Source: Pseudobdellovibrionaceae bacterium (lineage in GTDB: Bacteria > Bdellovibrionota > Bdellovibrionia > Bdellovibrionales > Bdellovibrionaceae). From it: a stretch of 64,000 bases of DNA. The translations under genes were made by a program, and so were the position numbers. Each line of letters begins with the position of its first letter. The stretch's first letter is position 1. Positions 52,651 to 62,099 of this stretch are shown piece after piece. The stretch spans positions 1-64,000 of the forward strand of contig CANFQX010000001.1 in NCBI GenBank assembly GCA_947449255.1, in the 5' to 3' direction. The notes beneath the pieces were generated by a model that was not told the origin of the DNA, searched no databases, and saw only the letters and a program-made list of their open reading frames with translations.

Positions 52651-53295
52651 TTATTTTAATGAAAACAAGCGCAAACCCGTGATAAATCCAGGAACATCAA
52701 CTCTAAAAAGCAAAGAGAGCGCTGGCAAAACCACCACCCCTGTGGCAAGTACCAAGGTGCTCCTAAAGAGGACTCTCCACACATATTTAGAAGTTAATTT
52801 CTGGTGGGGTTGCCCCAGACGCAAATCAAGAGCCCATTCCCCGATCGTAAATCCCATGGCACTTCGCATAGCTATCAAGTAAACCCACACCATTAAAAAA
52901 TAGATCTCAGCAAAAAAAGAAATTCCACTGTTTTTTCCCATCTTGATTTGGATGATGGATCCCATCGCACTGCCAAAAAAAGATTTCGCAGTCCAAGAAA
53001 ATAAAAACACAAACAGACAAGTCACTGCCACCAAGATCAGCGCATCCACAAGGGCTGCCATATAAGACCATCCCACAAGCTTTGCGCCTCGGCGTCCAGT
53101 TCGTCCGCCATGAAAGCCTGCACCAATTCCCGCGCTCTTAAATTCCAAGCCTGGAGTTTTTTTAAAAACTTCGTAAACCTGATTCAGAGGGGGTTTATTT
53201 TTTGGATTTCTGGGCACAGGAATTTCCGGAGAGTTTTTGGAAGGCCCACTCTCCGGCGTTTGAATCTGATTTTTTTCATGATCGGTATTTATCAT
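52651..53295 (-). CDS. RDD-family inner-membrane protein
   Basis: A 214-residue protein. A Pro/Lys-rich cytosolic N-terminus (1-70) leads into an RDD domain: WSYMAALVDALILVAVTCLFVFLF (first helix with the conserved Asp), a second helix IYFLMVWVYLIAMRSAMG followed by TIGEWALDLRLG, and a third LVLATGVVVLPALSLLF. RDD function is not known; some members affect transport or stress tolerance. GAGG lies upstream of the ATG. It sits 34 bp after the 656-aa gene and 66 bp before the barrel gene. Confidence 0.85.
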   Translation of the reverse strand: MINTDHEKNQIQTPESGPSKNSPEIPVPRNPKNKPPLNQVYEVFKKTPGLEFKSAGIGAGFHGGRTGRRGAKLVGWSYMAALVDALILVAVTCLFVFLFSWTAKSFFGSAMGSIIQIKMGKNSGISFFAEIYFLMVWVYLIAMRSAMGFTIGEWALDLRLGQPHQKLTSKYVWRVLFRSTLVLATGVVVLPALSLLFRVDVPGFITGLRLFSLK

Positions 53296-53329
53296 TTTTA
53301 AACAGCCTCAACTCAATTGTTTCAAATAA

Positions 53330-55300
53330 TTAGCGAACTCCACCAAATCCTTGCGGACCATTTCCTGTTCCCGCCTCACTTGCAGGAATTACAGGCGGAG
53401 TGATCACCGGCGTGGTGCACACACCATTGATGACCGTGTTCGGTGCCGGGCATGGATTCACTGGCGGCGGATCTACTGGCTGCGGACCAGGAGGAGCCAC
53501 AGGCGGCGGCAATGGCGGTGCCGCTGGCGGAACATAAACTGGTGTTGTTGAATTGTTGTCGTTGCTGTCGACGAGCCACCAGACCAAGCCCAGAGCAGCA
53601 AGTCCTACGCCTGCACCAATGAACCAGCCTTTGTATTTACACCAAAAACCACACTCATCCTCGGGAGGAACTTTTGGACCAGACAATTGATTGTTGAACT
53701 GAGGATCACCCTTCACTGGCTCTTGGGGGGACGTGGGTGGAGCTTCAATAATTTTATCTTCAACTTCAACTTGCAATGCAAAAAAACGTTTTTTCAAATT
53801 ATCGCAGGCTTCTTTTTGATCTGGTCTTAGACCTGGAGGTTTACCTACAGCTTTAGCATGCTGATCCCAATCGGCAGGAGTCGGAGGATTTGGGCCTTCT
53901 AAATAATTGTCTTTCAAACAATATCCGGCTGCATTTAAGTAATGTCTTTCAAGGTCGTACATATAACTGCCCAATTTCTCTGAGCAGTTTTTTGAAATCA
54001 GAGACTTGCCATCTTTTTCTTTGATGGAACAAAGTCCTTCTTTGTCACCTTTTGCCTTGGCGATACTTTTGATAATTTTATCTTGATCACTTGATGAGTT
54101 CAATGGACTTTTCTCGTTGCATTTTTTGGTGGCTGAATTGATGTCACTTTTGGCTCCAGTGATACAATAGGGCTCACTTGAAGCACCTTGACTATCAAAA
54201 CCAAACAGCAGTGGATTGCAAGGAAGGCCGTTTTTTTGAACACAGCTTTGCACTTTTGAAATCACATCAGCAGGAAAGATATTATTTGATTTTAATTGAT
54301 CAATTTGTGTTGTGAGATTAATTCGACCCTGGACCGGACTAGCACAAGAGTTGCCATTATAAATAGAAACCCATCCCGAGACGATACAAGGTGATCCATC
54401 AGGCCTATTGTCGGATCCCGAGCTTCCATTTCTGTTTGAGGATCTACTTTTTGATTGCTTTTTATTAGTCCCGGCAGATTTTGCATTTGCTGTAGCAGTT
54501 TGTAGCACTGTGGATGTGCCTCTATTCGCCTCAGCATCTGCCCCTAAAAAAGCTCTCCAAAACGCAGTCGAAACAGTCTCTGAATTTTTATTTTTTTCAT
54601 ATTCAAACGAAGCCCCACTGCCAGCGGGTTTTCGTTGTGTCTCTAAAACACGGTCCGCGGCGTCGGAGGCCTCACGCATTTTAAACATGTATTCCATCTG
54701 TTGATGCAGGGACATTTTGGCAAGCTCTTTGCCCGACAGAATTCTTTTTACTTTCACAGAGGATACTTTTTTCAAAGAATCTTTTGGCGTGGATTTAGCT
54801 GCAGAATCCTTGTTAGATCTGAGCGGATCTTCATTGGCGATTTTTTCTGCCATTTTGTTAAAGTTTTTAAAGTCATACAATTCTTTTTTGGTTAAAGTCA
54901 AATTGTCCGCTTTAAGTGGCTTGTCTTCATCGCCGGTGAAAGTCAGTGTGTGATTTTCTGAATCTTTGGAGAGTACCAGGCGAACTTGCTCTTTGTTATC
55001 AGAATCTTTAAAAGAACTGGCCTCTATTCTTGGCATCATTTCATTTTGATGGATCTTCATCCAAGGATCTAACTGTTTTAATAAAACAGGAGGATAGACA
55101 TGACGAACCTTGGCCCAAAATTGCCCAATAGTTAATTTTTGCGTGGTCAAGCCTGTTTCTTTTAGATAGCGATTGATTTTATCTTTGTTACTGCGTTTCG
55201 CCGCAGCACCCTGGGCAAGTGGCGCCATGCACATGGTCCACACGGAAAGTGTGACCGCAAGGGATTTAAAAACAGTCTTAGGTTTGCAATTCAATCTCAT
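53330..55300 (-). CDS. Large exported protein with TM hairpin and proline-rich C-terminus
   Basis: A 656-residue protein with a signal peptide (cleavage AQG-AA or nearby, residue 31). A charged, Lys/Ser-rich region (30-310) is followed by a cysteine-rich middle (about 310-480, a dozen cysteines such as SPCIVSGWVS and YCITGAKSD), then a membrane helix (WFIGAGVGLAALGLVWWLV, about 555-575). It ends in a Pro-rich tail (PPAAPPLPPPVAPPGPQP). No family recognised. First gene of a run of five on the same strand that includes the caspase-like peptidase. Confidence 0.7.
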   Translation of the reverse strand: MRLNCKPKTVFKSLAVTLSVWTMCMAPLAQGAAAKRSNKDKINRYLKETGLTTQKLTIGQFWAKVRHVYPPVLLKQLDPWMKIHQNEMMPRIEASSFKDSDNKEQVRLVLSKDSENHTLTFTGDEDKPLKADNLTLTKKELYDFKNFNKMAEKIANEDPLRSNKDSAAKSTPKDSLKKVSSVKVKRILSGKELAKMSLHQQMEYMFKMREASDAADRVLETQRKPAGSGASFEYEKNKNSETVSTAFWRAFLGADAEANRGTSTVLQTATANAKSAGTNKKQSKSRSSNRNGSSGSDNRPDGSPCIVSGWVSIYNGNSCASPVQGRINLTTQIDQLKSNNIFPADVISKVQSCVQKNGLPCNPLLFGFDSQGASSEPYCITGAKSDINSATKKCNEKSPLNSSSDQDKIIKSIAKAKGDKEGLCSIKEKDGKSLISKNCSEKLGSYMYDLERHYLNAAGYCLKDNYLEGPNPPTPADWDQHAKAVGKPPGLRPDQKEACDNLKKRFFALQVEVEDKIIEAPPTSPQEPVKGDPQFNNQLSGPKVPPEDECGFWCKYKGWFIGAGVGLAALGLVWWLVDSNDNNSTTPVYVPPAAPPLPPPVAPPGPQPVDPPPVNPCPAPNTVINGVCTTPVITPPVIPASEAGTGNGPQGFGGVR

Positions 55301-55478
55301 GGTGACCTCATAGTTTTGCTTCTTTTCGGTACATCACAAAATTACTTAAGTCAGACCTTGGTCCCATTCAATTCAGTATAAAAGCGGGGCTAGATTCACG
55401 GACTGGATTCAATGGTTGCGCCCTTCACTGTATCTATTTAATATAGTCGAGAGTCCCTCACCAACTTGGAGTGAAATT

Positions 55479-56066
55479 ATGGAATTAGAAAATGGCTATG
55501 AAATCAGGGAAATGACTGCCCAAGAATTTTTTCCACAATTTGGAAAAATATATGACTCTTTGTTTGGTGATGATCACACCTTTTTTCCAGATGCCTTTTA
55601 CACGGACGAAGAAAAGGAAAAACTAGAAAACATCAAAAATCGCCTGGGCGAAGTCTTTGAATTGCACCTGGGCTTATTTTCACCCAGCAAAGAATTCGTC
55701 GGCTTTTCCTTTGGCTTTCAAGAAAACTATGAGTCTTACTATATGGCCGCCTCTGCCGTCTTGCCTGCCCACCGCGGTCAAGGACTTTACAGCGAGATGG
55801 TGAAATTCGTCATTGATCGCGCAACCAAAGAGGGCTTTCAGAAAATCTATGGGACTCATTGCGCGACTAATAATGCCGTCTTAATTCCCAAAATGAAACT
55901 GGGTTTTATTTTTTCAAAAATTGAACTTTCTGATATGTTTGGAACAGTGATTCACTTGCAATATTTCACCAATCCTTTGCGCCGAAAAGTGATGGACTAT
56001 CGCAGTGGCTTGACTGTGCCAGACCGAGAATTAAAAAGTGTGATGAAGTTTGACAGAAAAAAGTAA
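55479..56066 (+). CDS. GNAT-family N-acetyltransferase
   Basis: A 195-residue protein of the GNAT fold. YYMAASAVLPAHRGQGLYSEMVKFVIDRA (about 90-118) contains the acetyl-CoA pyrophosphate loop (R-G-x-G-L), followed by FQKIYGTHCATNNAVLIPKMKLGF, the usual N-x-x-x-x-x-x-x-x-x-G-F block. The acceptor is unknown. The ATG at 55479 is preceded by TTGGAG; the frame extends to 55416 but the extra 21 residues lack a ribosome-binding site. A weak terminator follows. Confidence 0.85.
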   Translation: MELENGYEIREMTAQEFFPQFGKIYDSLFGDDHTFFPDAFYTDEEKEKLENIKNRLGEVFELHLGLFSPSKEFVGFSFGFQENYESYYMAASAVLPAHRGQGLYSEMVKFVIDRATKEGFQKIYGTHCATNNAVLIPKMKLGFIFSKIELSDMFGTVIHLQYFTNPLRRKVMDYRSGLTVPDRELKSVMKFDRKK

Positions 56067-56077
56067 TTTCTTTTAGG

Positions 56078-56102
56078 GCCTTATCAAAATGAGGCTTTTT
56101 TT
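56078..56102 (+). terminator. Weak Rho-independent terminator
   Basis: GCCTT (56078-56082) pairs with GAGGC (56091-56095), one G-T wobble, followed by TTTTTTT. Downstream of the acetyltransferase gene. Confidence 0.55.
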
Positions 56103-56185
56103 GTTCCCTTTCAAGGATTCGATTTTTACAAAAAAATTTGACTTAGGACCTTGGTTCAAGAGCCCTTTGTTCCGATAAGCAGTCT

Positions 56186-59100
56186 ATGAGTCAAATATTG
56201 ATTTTTTTTAAATTTATTTTTTCAGTTTCGATGGCTACCTTTTTAATTATGGGCTGCAGTCGACCTGCCGTGGACACTGCAAAATTTACGATCTCTTTGC
56301 CAGCGCAAAAGCGAATGGCCTCAACAATTGGCACATCCCCTCTTGTTAATGGAATTCTGGGCCATGTCGTTATTAATATCCGGGGGCCAGGAATTGATGT
56401 TCCCATCTCTTTAACTTATGATGCTGATAAAAGTAACCAAAGCGGCAGCCCATCGCAGGGCCTGCCTTCTTCATTCTCCGTGGATATTCCGGCGGGATCG
56501 TCTCGGCTGATCCAAGTTCTGGCGGTCTATATGGATCAAGTCAGCATGAACGGTGAATTTTATTATGGGGACACCACTGCGGATTTAAATTCAGGAAATG
56601 TCAATTTACCAGTTCCCATCGCTTTTGCGGGAGCAGGCAATCTTGATGGCGGCGGTGTTTCTGGCCGGTACTATTCTGCCAATGCTTTTACTCCCACAGG
56701 GAATGTGGAAACAAGATTTCAACCTGCAAACGGAAAACCCGCACTGATTATTGATCGAAGTCCGATGATGTCTGGTTGGTTCAAGGCCTTTGCTCTGAAT
56801 TCAATTCCCCTCGATCTTTATGCGGTTCCCGGTAACGGAGCTCCTGAAGAATTGATCTATCATAATTTCAGTTTGGACTTGGCGACAGTCTCGGATGAAA
56901 CGAAAATGAAAATCACTGTGCCCAACAGTTTTCAATATTCTGGCTCTAGCTCTAGCAATAGCACCGGAACGAGCTCTATGGAAAGCCGCCGATCACAAGC
57001 TCAGCTGATTGGTTTTTTTGGTCCTGGAGTTCCCAGTGGATTAAAGGTCTGCTATACAATAGAGAGCTATGCTTTTCAAAATCTCTTTTCAACCTCTACC
57101 ATTGGCGGTCCTTCTCTGCAATGGCAGGCAAATCCTGCACAAAATACTTCCTCTGATATCGTAAGCACACGACTCAGCACCGTTGGACTCTGCTCACCAA
57201 CACCATCACCCTCTTCTTTTGTCACTGAGTTTCCCTTTGATCCAAGCCTCTTAGATAGTTGGGGCGGCGGCGAAGCGCTCAGTGGATTTTATGCCATTTT
57301 TAAATTTCAACCTCCATCAGGGCAAGGTGGACGCAGCCCTGTCGCTGTTTTTTATGATAATGCGATAACAACCTCGCCCAAACTTGGTGTTGCCTTCTCT
57401 TTGCTTCCTGGCATTCCAGATGTCGTTGATTCGGTCGCTATTTTTTATCGCGCCTCGAATATTCCAAATGACTTCTGGGGCAATGGAAATATTCCCTGCG
57501 CCGAGATTTCAAAAGGCAGTTATGGTTTTGCAAAGATGACTGAAATTCCACTGACACATGCAATTCTAGATTATAAAACTAATTTTACTGCTCCCGCGGA
57601 TGTAAGTCCTAATGGAAACTCGGTCCTTGCCTTTTGCCCTCAAAAAGCTGGCGTCCCCGTGCCGGGCGGTTTTATTCATGATCATGTTTCTAGTCAGACG
57701 GCGACCGTTGGAGGTGGGGGCAGCACTGCACCTACTACTCCAGGCACCGGCGCTGGCACTGGAAGTGGCACAACCGCCAGTGTGAATTCTTTCCAGGCCT
57801 TTACATTGTTTAATAATATAGGACCAGGACAATGCCATCGCGTGAATGTGAACCTGATCAACAAAGATGCGGCTGGTAACGTCCTTTGGAATGTAACAAA
57901 TGGATCCGATAGAACTTTCCTCTTATCGAGCAGCAGCGGCAGCACTTTCTATTCAACGGAAAGCGCTTGTCTCTCACAAAATGGAACAAGACTGCCAAAT
58001 TCTCAACTGACGATCGCAACCAACTTCACCCTTTCTGAATTTTGGATTAAAGCATCCACCGCGCCCAACTCTGAACTCATTTCAATCATAGGCACGGGCT
58101 TAACTTTTGGAGGTTCTGATATCCTGCAGCCCCTGCAACTTTCAATATCAACGCCAAATCCAGCGACCAACTTAAGATCAAACATGGATCGCATCAGTCT
58201 GAATGCCAACAGCTGTCAATTCATCGAAATTTATAGTGTTGATAACGCCGGAACGCCATCGCCATTAGGATCCGCTGTCCCCATATTAATAAATAAATTT
58301 GATGTGATCTTGAATAGCCCAGTGACAGATTTAAGTTTTGATTTCTATCCTGACTGCAACACAACCACCAATTTGCCGATCACGGGAATCTCAATGCCTG
58401 CTGGCTCCTTCAAAACATCATTTGCCATCAAAACCAGCAGCACCGCTATCCCTGCAATCAACACTCGAAAGATACAAATTTCGGGCGCTATCTCTGGCCA
58501 ATTCACAAATATATTTGATATCTTTTTGAACACAACGCCCATTGCAAATTATCTCAATTTAAATATCAACGGCTCGCAAGCTTTCTATGAGCGCACTTGC
58601 ATACCATTCACAGTTCAAGCCATGGACAGCATGGGCTATATTACCACCACAGCCAATTTCCCATTCAGCTTGAATATTCAAAATGCAATAGTCAGCAATG
58701 ATACCTACTGCTCAAATGCAAATTATTCGGGGTCAACTCCTCCATCTGCAAATAACTTTTTGAGCATTGTCAATGGGGTGAGTGCGCTGAGCCTCGTTGC
58801 GATGAACCTCAATGGATTCCCACAGAATATCACGGCCTACCCAAGATCACCCTTTGTTAGTTTTGAAAAACCAATGCCGTTGAACGTTTTGGCTGTTGAG
58901 GCTTTTACCAGAACCAGCCTTAAAGTTCATCTCACCTCAGATGTCCTTACCCCCAACCTCAATACGACAAATATTCCTTGGCCGGCTCCCATTGGCAGAC
59001 CTGATTTAAGTCCTCCATCTCTTTCCACTACCAGCGCAGCCACGGGACTAAACCCAAAAGGTGAGGGGCTTTTATTCTCTACCGCAAACTCAAAAATGAA

Positions 59101-59581
59101 TGGCTCAATAAATCTCAGTGAAGCTGATGATTTCACGATGACTGTTCGCTTTAAATTAAATACGCTCGCAAAGGTCACCATTTTGTCTCTGAAAAACAGT
59201 GCTAGTACATCCACGTCAAATTATGATCTGCGAATTTATGTCGAACAAGACAGCTCGAACGGCTCCTATCACATCAAAGGAACGGGCGGATGGTCTATGA
59301 GTACGGAGCTTAGTATAAACACTTGGTACACAGCCTCTTTAAGTCGAACAGGAAATCAATTTAGTGGCTTTGTTACTTCTAATGCCGCTGGTTCATCAAC
59401 CATCAATGCTGGAACCACGACTTACAACCCACCGACTACGGCCTCAAGCTATCCAACCTTCGAAGTGGGCGGCTTTGATGGCGCAGTGAAGGCCGTGATC
59501 ATCGACAGCTCGCCTGCAAATTCAGGAGCGGGAGCCCTTGGCAACAGAGATCACGCCTACCTCAACAACCGGGTGCCCTAG
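56186..59581 (+). CDS. Large surface lipoprotein with C-terminal LamG-like domain
   Basis: A 1131-residue protein with a lipoprotein signal (lipobox IMGC, Cys24). Residues about 30-520 are beta-rich with a Ser/Asn-rich linker near 255-270 and a Gly/Thr-rich linker at about 510-535 (GGGGSTAPTTPGTGAGTGSG). Ig-like segments follow, and the last 150 residues (INLSEADDFTMTVRFKLNT ... LRIYVEQDSSNGSYHIKG ... TFEVGGFDGAVKAVIIDSS) look like a concanavalin/LamG sandwich. Probably exposed on the outer membrane with an adhesive or carbohydrate-binding role (inference). Confidence 0.75.
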   Translation: MSQILIFFKFIFSVSMATFLIMGCSRPAVDTAKFTISLPAQKRMASTIGTSPLVNGILGHVVINIRGPGIDVPISLTYDADKSNQSGSPSQGLPSSFSVDIPAGSSRLIQVLAVYMDQVSMNGEFYYGDTTADLNSGNVNLPVPIAFAGAGNLDGGGVSGRYYSANAFTPTGNVETRFQPANGKPALIIDRSPMMSGWFKAFALNSIPLDLYAVPGNGAPEELIYHNFSLDLATVSDETKMKITVPNSFQYSGSSSSNSTGTSSMESRRSQAQLIGFFGPGVPSGLKVCYTIESYAFQNLFSTSTIGGPSLQWQANPAQNTSSDIVSTRLSTVGLCSPTPSPSSFVTEFPFDPSLLDSWGGGEALSGFYAIFKFQPPSGQGGRSPVAVFYDNAITTSPKLGVAFSLLPGIPDVVDSVAIFYRASNIPNDFWGNGNIPCAEISKGSYGFAKMTEIPLTHAILDYKTNFTAPADVSPNGNSVLAFCPQKAGVPVPGGFIHDHVSSQTATVGGGGSTAPTTPGTGAGTGSGTTASVNSFQAFTLFNNIGPGQCHRVNVNLINKDAAGNVLWNVTNGSDRTFLLSSSSGSTFYSTESACLSQNGTRLPNSQLTIATNFTLSEFWIKASTAPNSELISIIGTGLTFGGSDILQPLQLSISTPNPATNLRSNMDRISLNANSCQFIEIYSVDNAGTPSPLGSAVPILINKFDVILNSPVTDLSFDFYPDCNTTTNLPITGISMPAGSFKTSFAIKTSSTAIPAINTRKIQISGAISGQFTNIFDIFLNTTPIANYLNLNINGSQAFYERTCIPFTVQAMDSMGYITTTANFPFSLNIQNAIVSNDTYCSNANYSGSTPPSANNFLSIVNGVSALSLVAMNLNGFPQNITAYPRSPFVSFEKPMPLNVLAVEAFTRTSLKVHLTSDVLTPNLNTTNIPWPAPIGRPDLSPPSLSTTSAATGLNPKGEGLLFSTANSKMNGSINLSEADDFTMTVRFKLNTLAKVTILSLKNSASTSTSNYDLRIYVEQDSSNGSYHIKGTGGWSMSTELSINTWYTASLSRTGNQFSGFVTSNAAGSSTINAGTTTYNPPTTASSYPTFEVGGFDGAVKAVIIDSSPANSGAGALGNRDHAYLNNRVP

Positions 59582-59602
59582 AAAGCTTCAAAGATTTAAT
59601 AG

Positions 59603-60967
59603 CTACCGCACCTTCGAAGGAACCGGCTCCAGCGACATTAAATAATGAATGACGGCGGATTTATCGACAGGTGAAAGCTTTGAAGTTGCACTGCGAACAA
59701 GTTTTTTCATCTCCCCACCCGTCCATTCCCCATTTGGTTTTTGACCCGTAGTTAAAAAATGATCCCAATTGCTTGCCGTCCAAGCATACAGACCCGAAGC
59801 TCGGTCTGAGGTGATATTAGGAGCAGGCACACTGTCAGCAGAAAAGCGCGCGCCCGCCATCCACTGTTTTGCAATCAAGCCTCCAGAGGAATTTCTTGGC
59901 GTGTGACAGACTGTGCAATGCAAAGCCCCTTCAGCTAAATAAGCTCCCCGGTTCCATTCTAAATCATGATCGGCCATATTTTGAAAAGGCCCTTGGGCCA
60001 ATTTGTAATTCCAAAAATTCTGCCTAGAAATTTTTGGGAAAAACAAAGGCCGCCAAAGCGACAGCAAAAAACGTTGATTGAAAGGAAATTGAATTTCATG
60101 GGGCCTGTTAGGATTTTCGATCGGCTTTAAGCTCATAATGTAAGTCCGAATAGATAAGATGTCTTCATCACTGAGCTTTGAATAATTCGTAAAGGGAAAG
60201 GCCGGATAATAATAATGCTTGCTTGGGCTCATACCCTCTCGCAGAGCCCTTAAAAAATCCGCAGCCGACCAGGCGCCGATTCCAGTTTTAATATCCGATG
60301 AAATATTGGGCGAATAAAAAGTCCCATAGGGACTCTTTAAAGCCTTCCCTCCAGCCAGTGGTTTTTTAGAATCCACCGTGTGGCAAGATAGACAAGATGA
60401 CAGTTGAAACAGATATTTTCCGCGGGCAGCAAACTCTTTCATCGCAGCCGATTCATAAATGATCACAGGATTTAACTCCTCTGCAGATACAGAAGGCTTC
60501 TCTAAGGAACCGGCTCCCTCAGCAACGGGGGTCCCTGAGACGCTTTTGTGTTCAGGAGCCCCTCTTGCAATCCAAGTTAAAATTATTTTCTTTTCAAGGG
60601 CTGTCAGTTGATCATCCCCCCTCGGCATGGATCCATCTTCAATATCAGCCTTGACCTCAGAAAGATTGTTAATTAAGGCCCCATAGGTCTCAAGATTAAT
60701 ATGCCCCTTATTCCCAGACGCTGCCGAATGACAAGTCAGACATTTCTTTTCAAGCACTTCAATTTTTACGGTGGAAAAATCAAGATTCAAAAAACCAGAA
60801 TTCAAAGAGCTGTCTTTGGTGCCAGCAGCACTTTTCGACAAAGAGGGCCCTTTGTCAGAAGATTTATAAACCCCAGCCTCCTGCAAAGCAAAGCTGCAGC
60901 CCAGCTGGCTAGCAACTGTCAGAAAAAAAACGGCGCTAAAAAAAATACGCAAAAAGCCCCAAATCAT
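59603..60967 (-). CDS. Tri-haem c-type cytochrome (AdhB-like)
   Basis: About 454 residues with an N-terminal hydrophobic signal (FFSAVFFLTVASQLGC, an imperfect lipobox). Three CxxCH motifs: CLTCHSA, SCLSCHTVD and CTVCHTPRNS. The last two domains, with YSPNISSD and the NRGAYLAEGALHC block, resemble the cytochrome subunit of membrane alcohol/aldehyde dehydrogenases. The first haem domain with MPRGDDQLTALEKKIILTWI resembles a planctomycete-type cytochrome. No dehydrogenase subunit is adjacent. The ATG at 60967 places the signal normally; a start at 61042 adds 25 residues. Confidence 0.78.
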   Translation of the reverse strand: MIWGFLRIFFSAVFFLTVASQLGCSFALQEAGVYKSSDKGPSLSKSAAGTKDSSLNSGFLNLDFSTVKIEVLEKKCLTCHSAASGNKGHINLETYGALINNLSEVKADIEDGSMPRGDDQLTALEKKIILTWIARGAPEHKSVSGTPVAEGAGSLEKPSVSAEELNPVIIYESAAMKEFAARGKYLFQLSSCLSCHTVDSKKPLAGGKALKSPYGTFYSPNISSDIKTGIGAWSAADFLRALREGMSPSKHYYYPAFPFTNYSKLSDEDILSIRTYIMSLKPIENPNRPHEIQFPFNQRFLLSLWRPLFFPKISRQNFWNYKLAQGPFQNMADHDLEWNRGAYLAEGALHCTVCHTPRNSSGGLIAKQWMAGARFSADSVPAPNITSDRASGLYAWTASNWDHFLTTGQKPNGEWTGGEMKKLVRSATSKLSPVDKSAVIHYLMSLEPVPSKVR

Positions 60968-61262
60968 AGAGCATTTATACCAGACCACGGTCTGAAACAG
61001 ACATGGTTTATATAGACCCTGAATTTTAGAAAGGAATGTCATAAAAATAGACGCCCCCCTTTAAGTCCATTGAACCCAGGACTTGCAGAAGTCCTAGATG
61101 GATTTGCCCTTGACCAGCGCCACAATGGCTTGAACGCTGTCAAAGACTAAACAACTTTTAAATAAACTCAAAACTAGAAAAAAATAAATGCAAAATGACA
61201 GCAAACTGCAAGCCTAGACCCATGAGTTGCCTCCATCAGAATTATTTGCCAAAATAATACAA

Positions 61263-62090
61263 ATGAAAAAAAAACCAAGCCAAACCGCAGTAAAAAAAAA
61301 TAGCAAAAAAAAACAATTGTGGGTCATTAAAATTGGCAGCCAGTTGATCACAGAGGGTGGTCCCCTTTTAATTCGAGCCCTCATCCAAGAAGTTGCAAAC
61401 CTCATAAAAAACGATGATCTCGATATTGTTTGGGTGACTTCTGGCGCGATCGCCTCGGCCAGACAAAGACTGGCCACCACTTCAGCCAGACAGCGCCAGA
61501 ACAATCAAAAAAAATCTTTACCTGAAAAACAAGCCTTGAGCGCTTTAGGTCAACCCATCTTGATGGAGCTCTACAACTTGGCTCTGCAATCTCAGGGCTT
61601 GATGGGAGCTCAGGTTCTTTTAAGTTATTCCGATTTTCGCAGATCAGAAAGTCGGGCCAATTTAAGAAACACCATCGCTCAGCTCTTGTCCTGGAAAACT
61701 CTTCCCATCCTCAACGAAAATGATGCTGTTGCCACAGATGAAATTCAATTTGGCGACAATGATCAACTGTCAGCCATGGTTGCCTGTGAATTGAAAGCTG
61801 ATCGATTGTTGATCCTGACAAACGTCGAAGGCCTTTATGATCGCCATCCTTCAGATAAAGAAGCCCAATTGATTTCCTTTTTGCCAGCCATAGGCAGCGC
61901 CATCATCAAGAAAACCGTCTCTGCTAAAAAATCAGAATCAGGAAGCGGAGGCATGGCCTCAAAGCTGCAAGCCGCACAAAGAGCCTGGGCTCAGAAAATT
62001 CCTACAGTCATTGTCCAGGGATCAGAGCCAAAAGTCCTGACGCGAATCTGGAAAAATGAAAACCTCGGAACTGCGATTGGAAAAAGGTAA
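61263..62090 (+). CDS. proB: Glutamate 5-kinase
   Basis: About 275 residues: first step of proline synthesis (glutamate to glutamyl-5-phosphate). Amino-acid-kinase fold with VIKIGSQLI, WVTSGAIASAR, LNENDAVATDEIQFGDNDQLSAMVA and the GSGGMASKLQAAQRA block. The C-terminal PUA domain present in E. coli ProB (367 aa) is missing, as in several other bacteria. The ATG at 61263 is preferred to the upstream TTG at 61227. proA follows 9 bp later; together they make glutamate semialdehyde. Confidence 0.93.
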   Translation: MKKKPSQTAVKKNSKKKQLWVIKIGSQLITEGGPLLIRALIQEVANLIKNDDLDIVWVTSGAIASARQRLATTSARQRQNNQKKSLPEKQALSALGQPILMELYNLALQSQGLMGAQVLLSYSDFRRSESRANLRNTIAQLLSWKTLPILNENDAVATDEIQFGDNDQLSAMVACELKADRLLILTNVEGLYDRHPSDKEAQLISFLPAIGSAIIKKTVSAKKSESGSGGMASKLQAAQRAWAQKIPTVIVQGSEPKVLTRIWKNENLGTAIGKR

Positions 62091-62099
62091 AACCACAAA

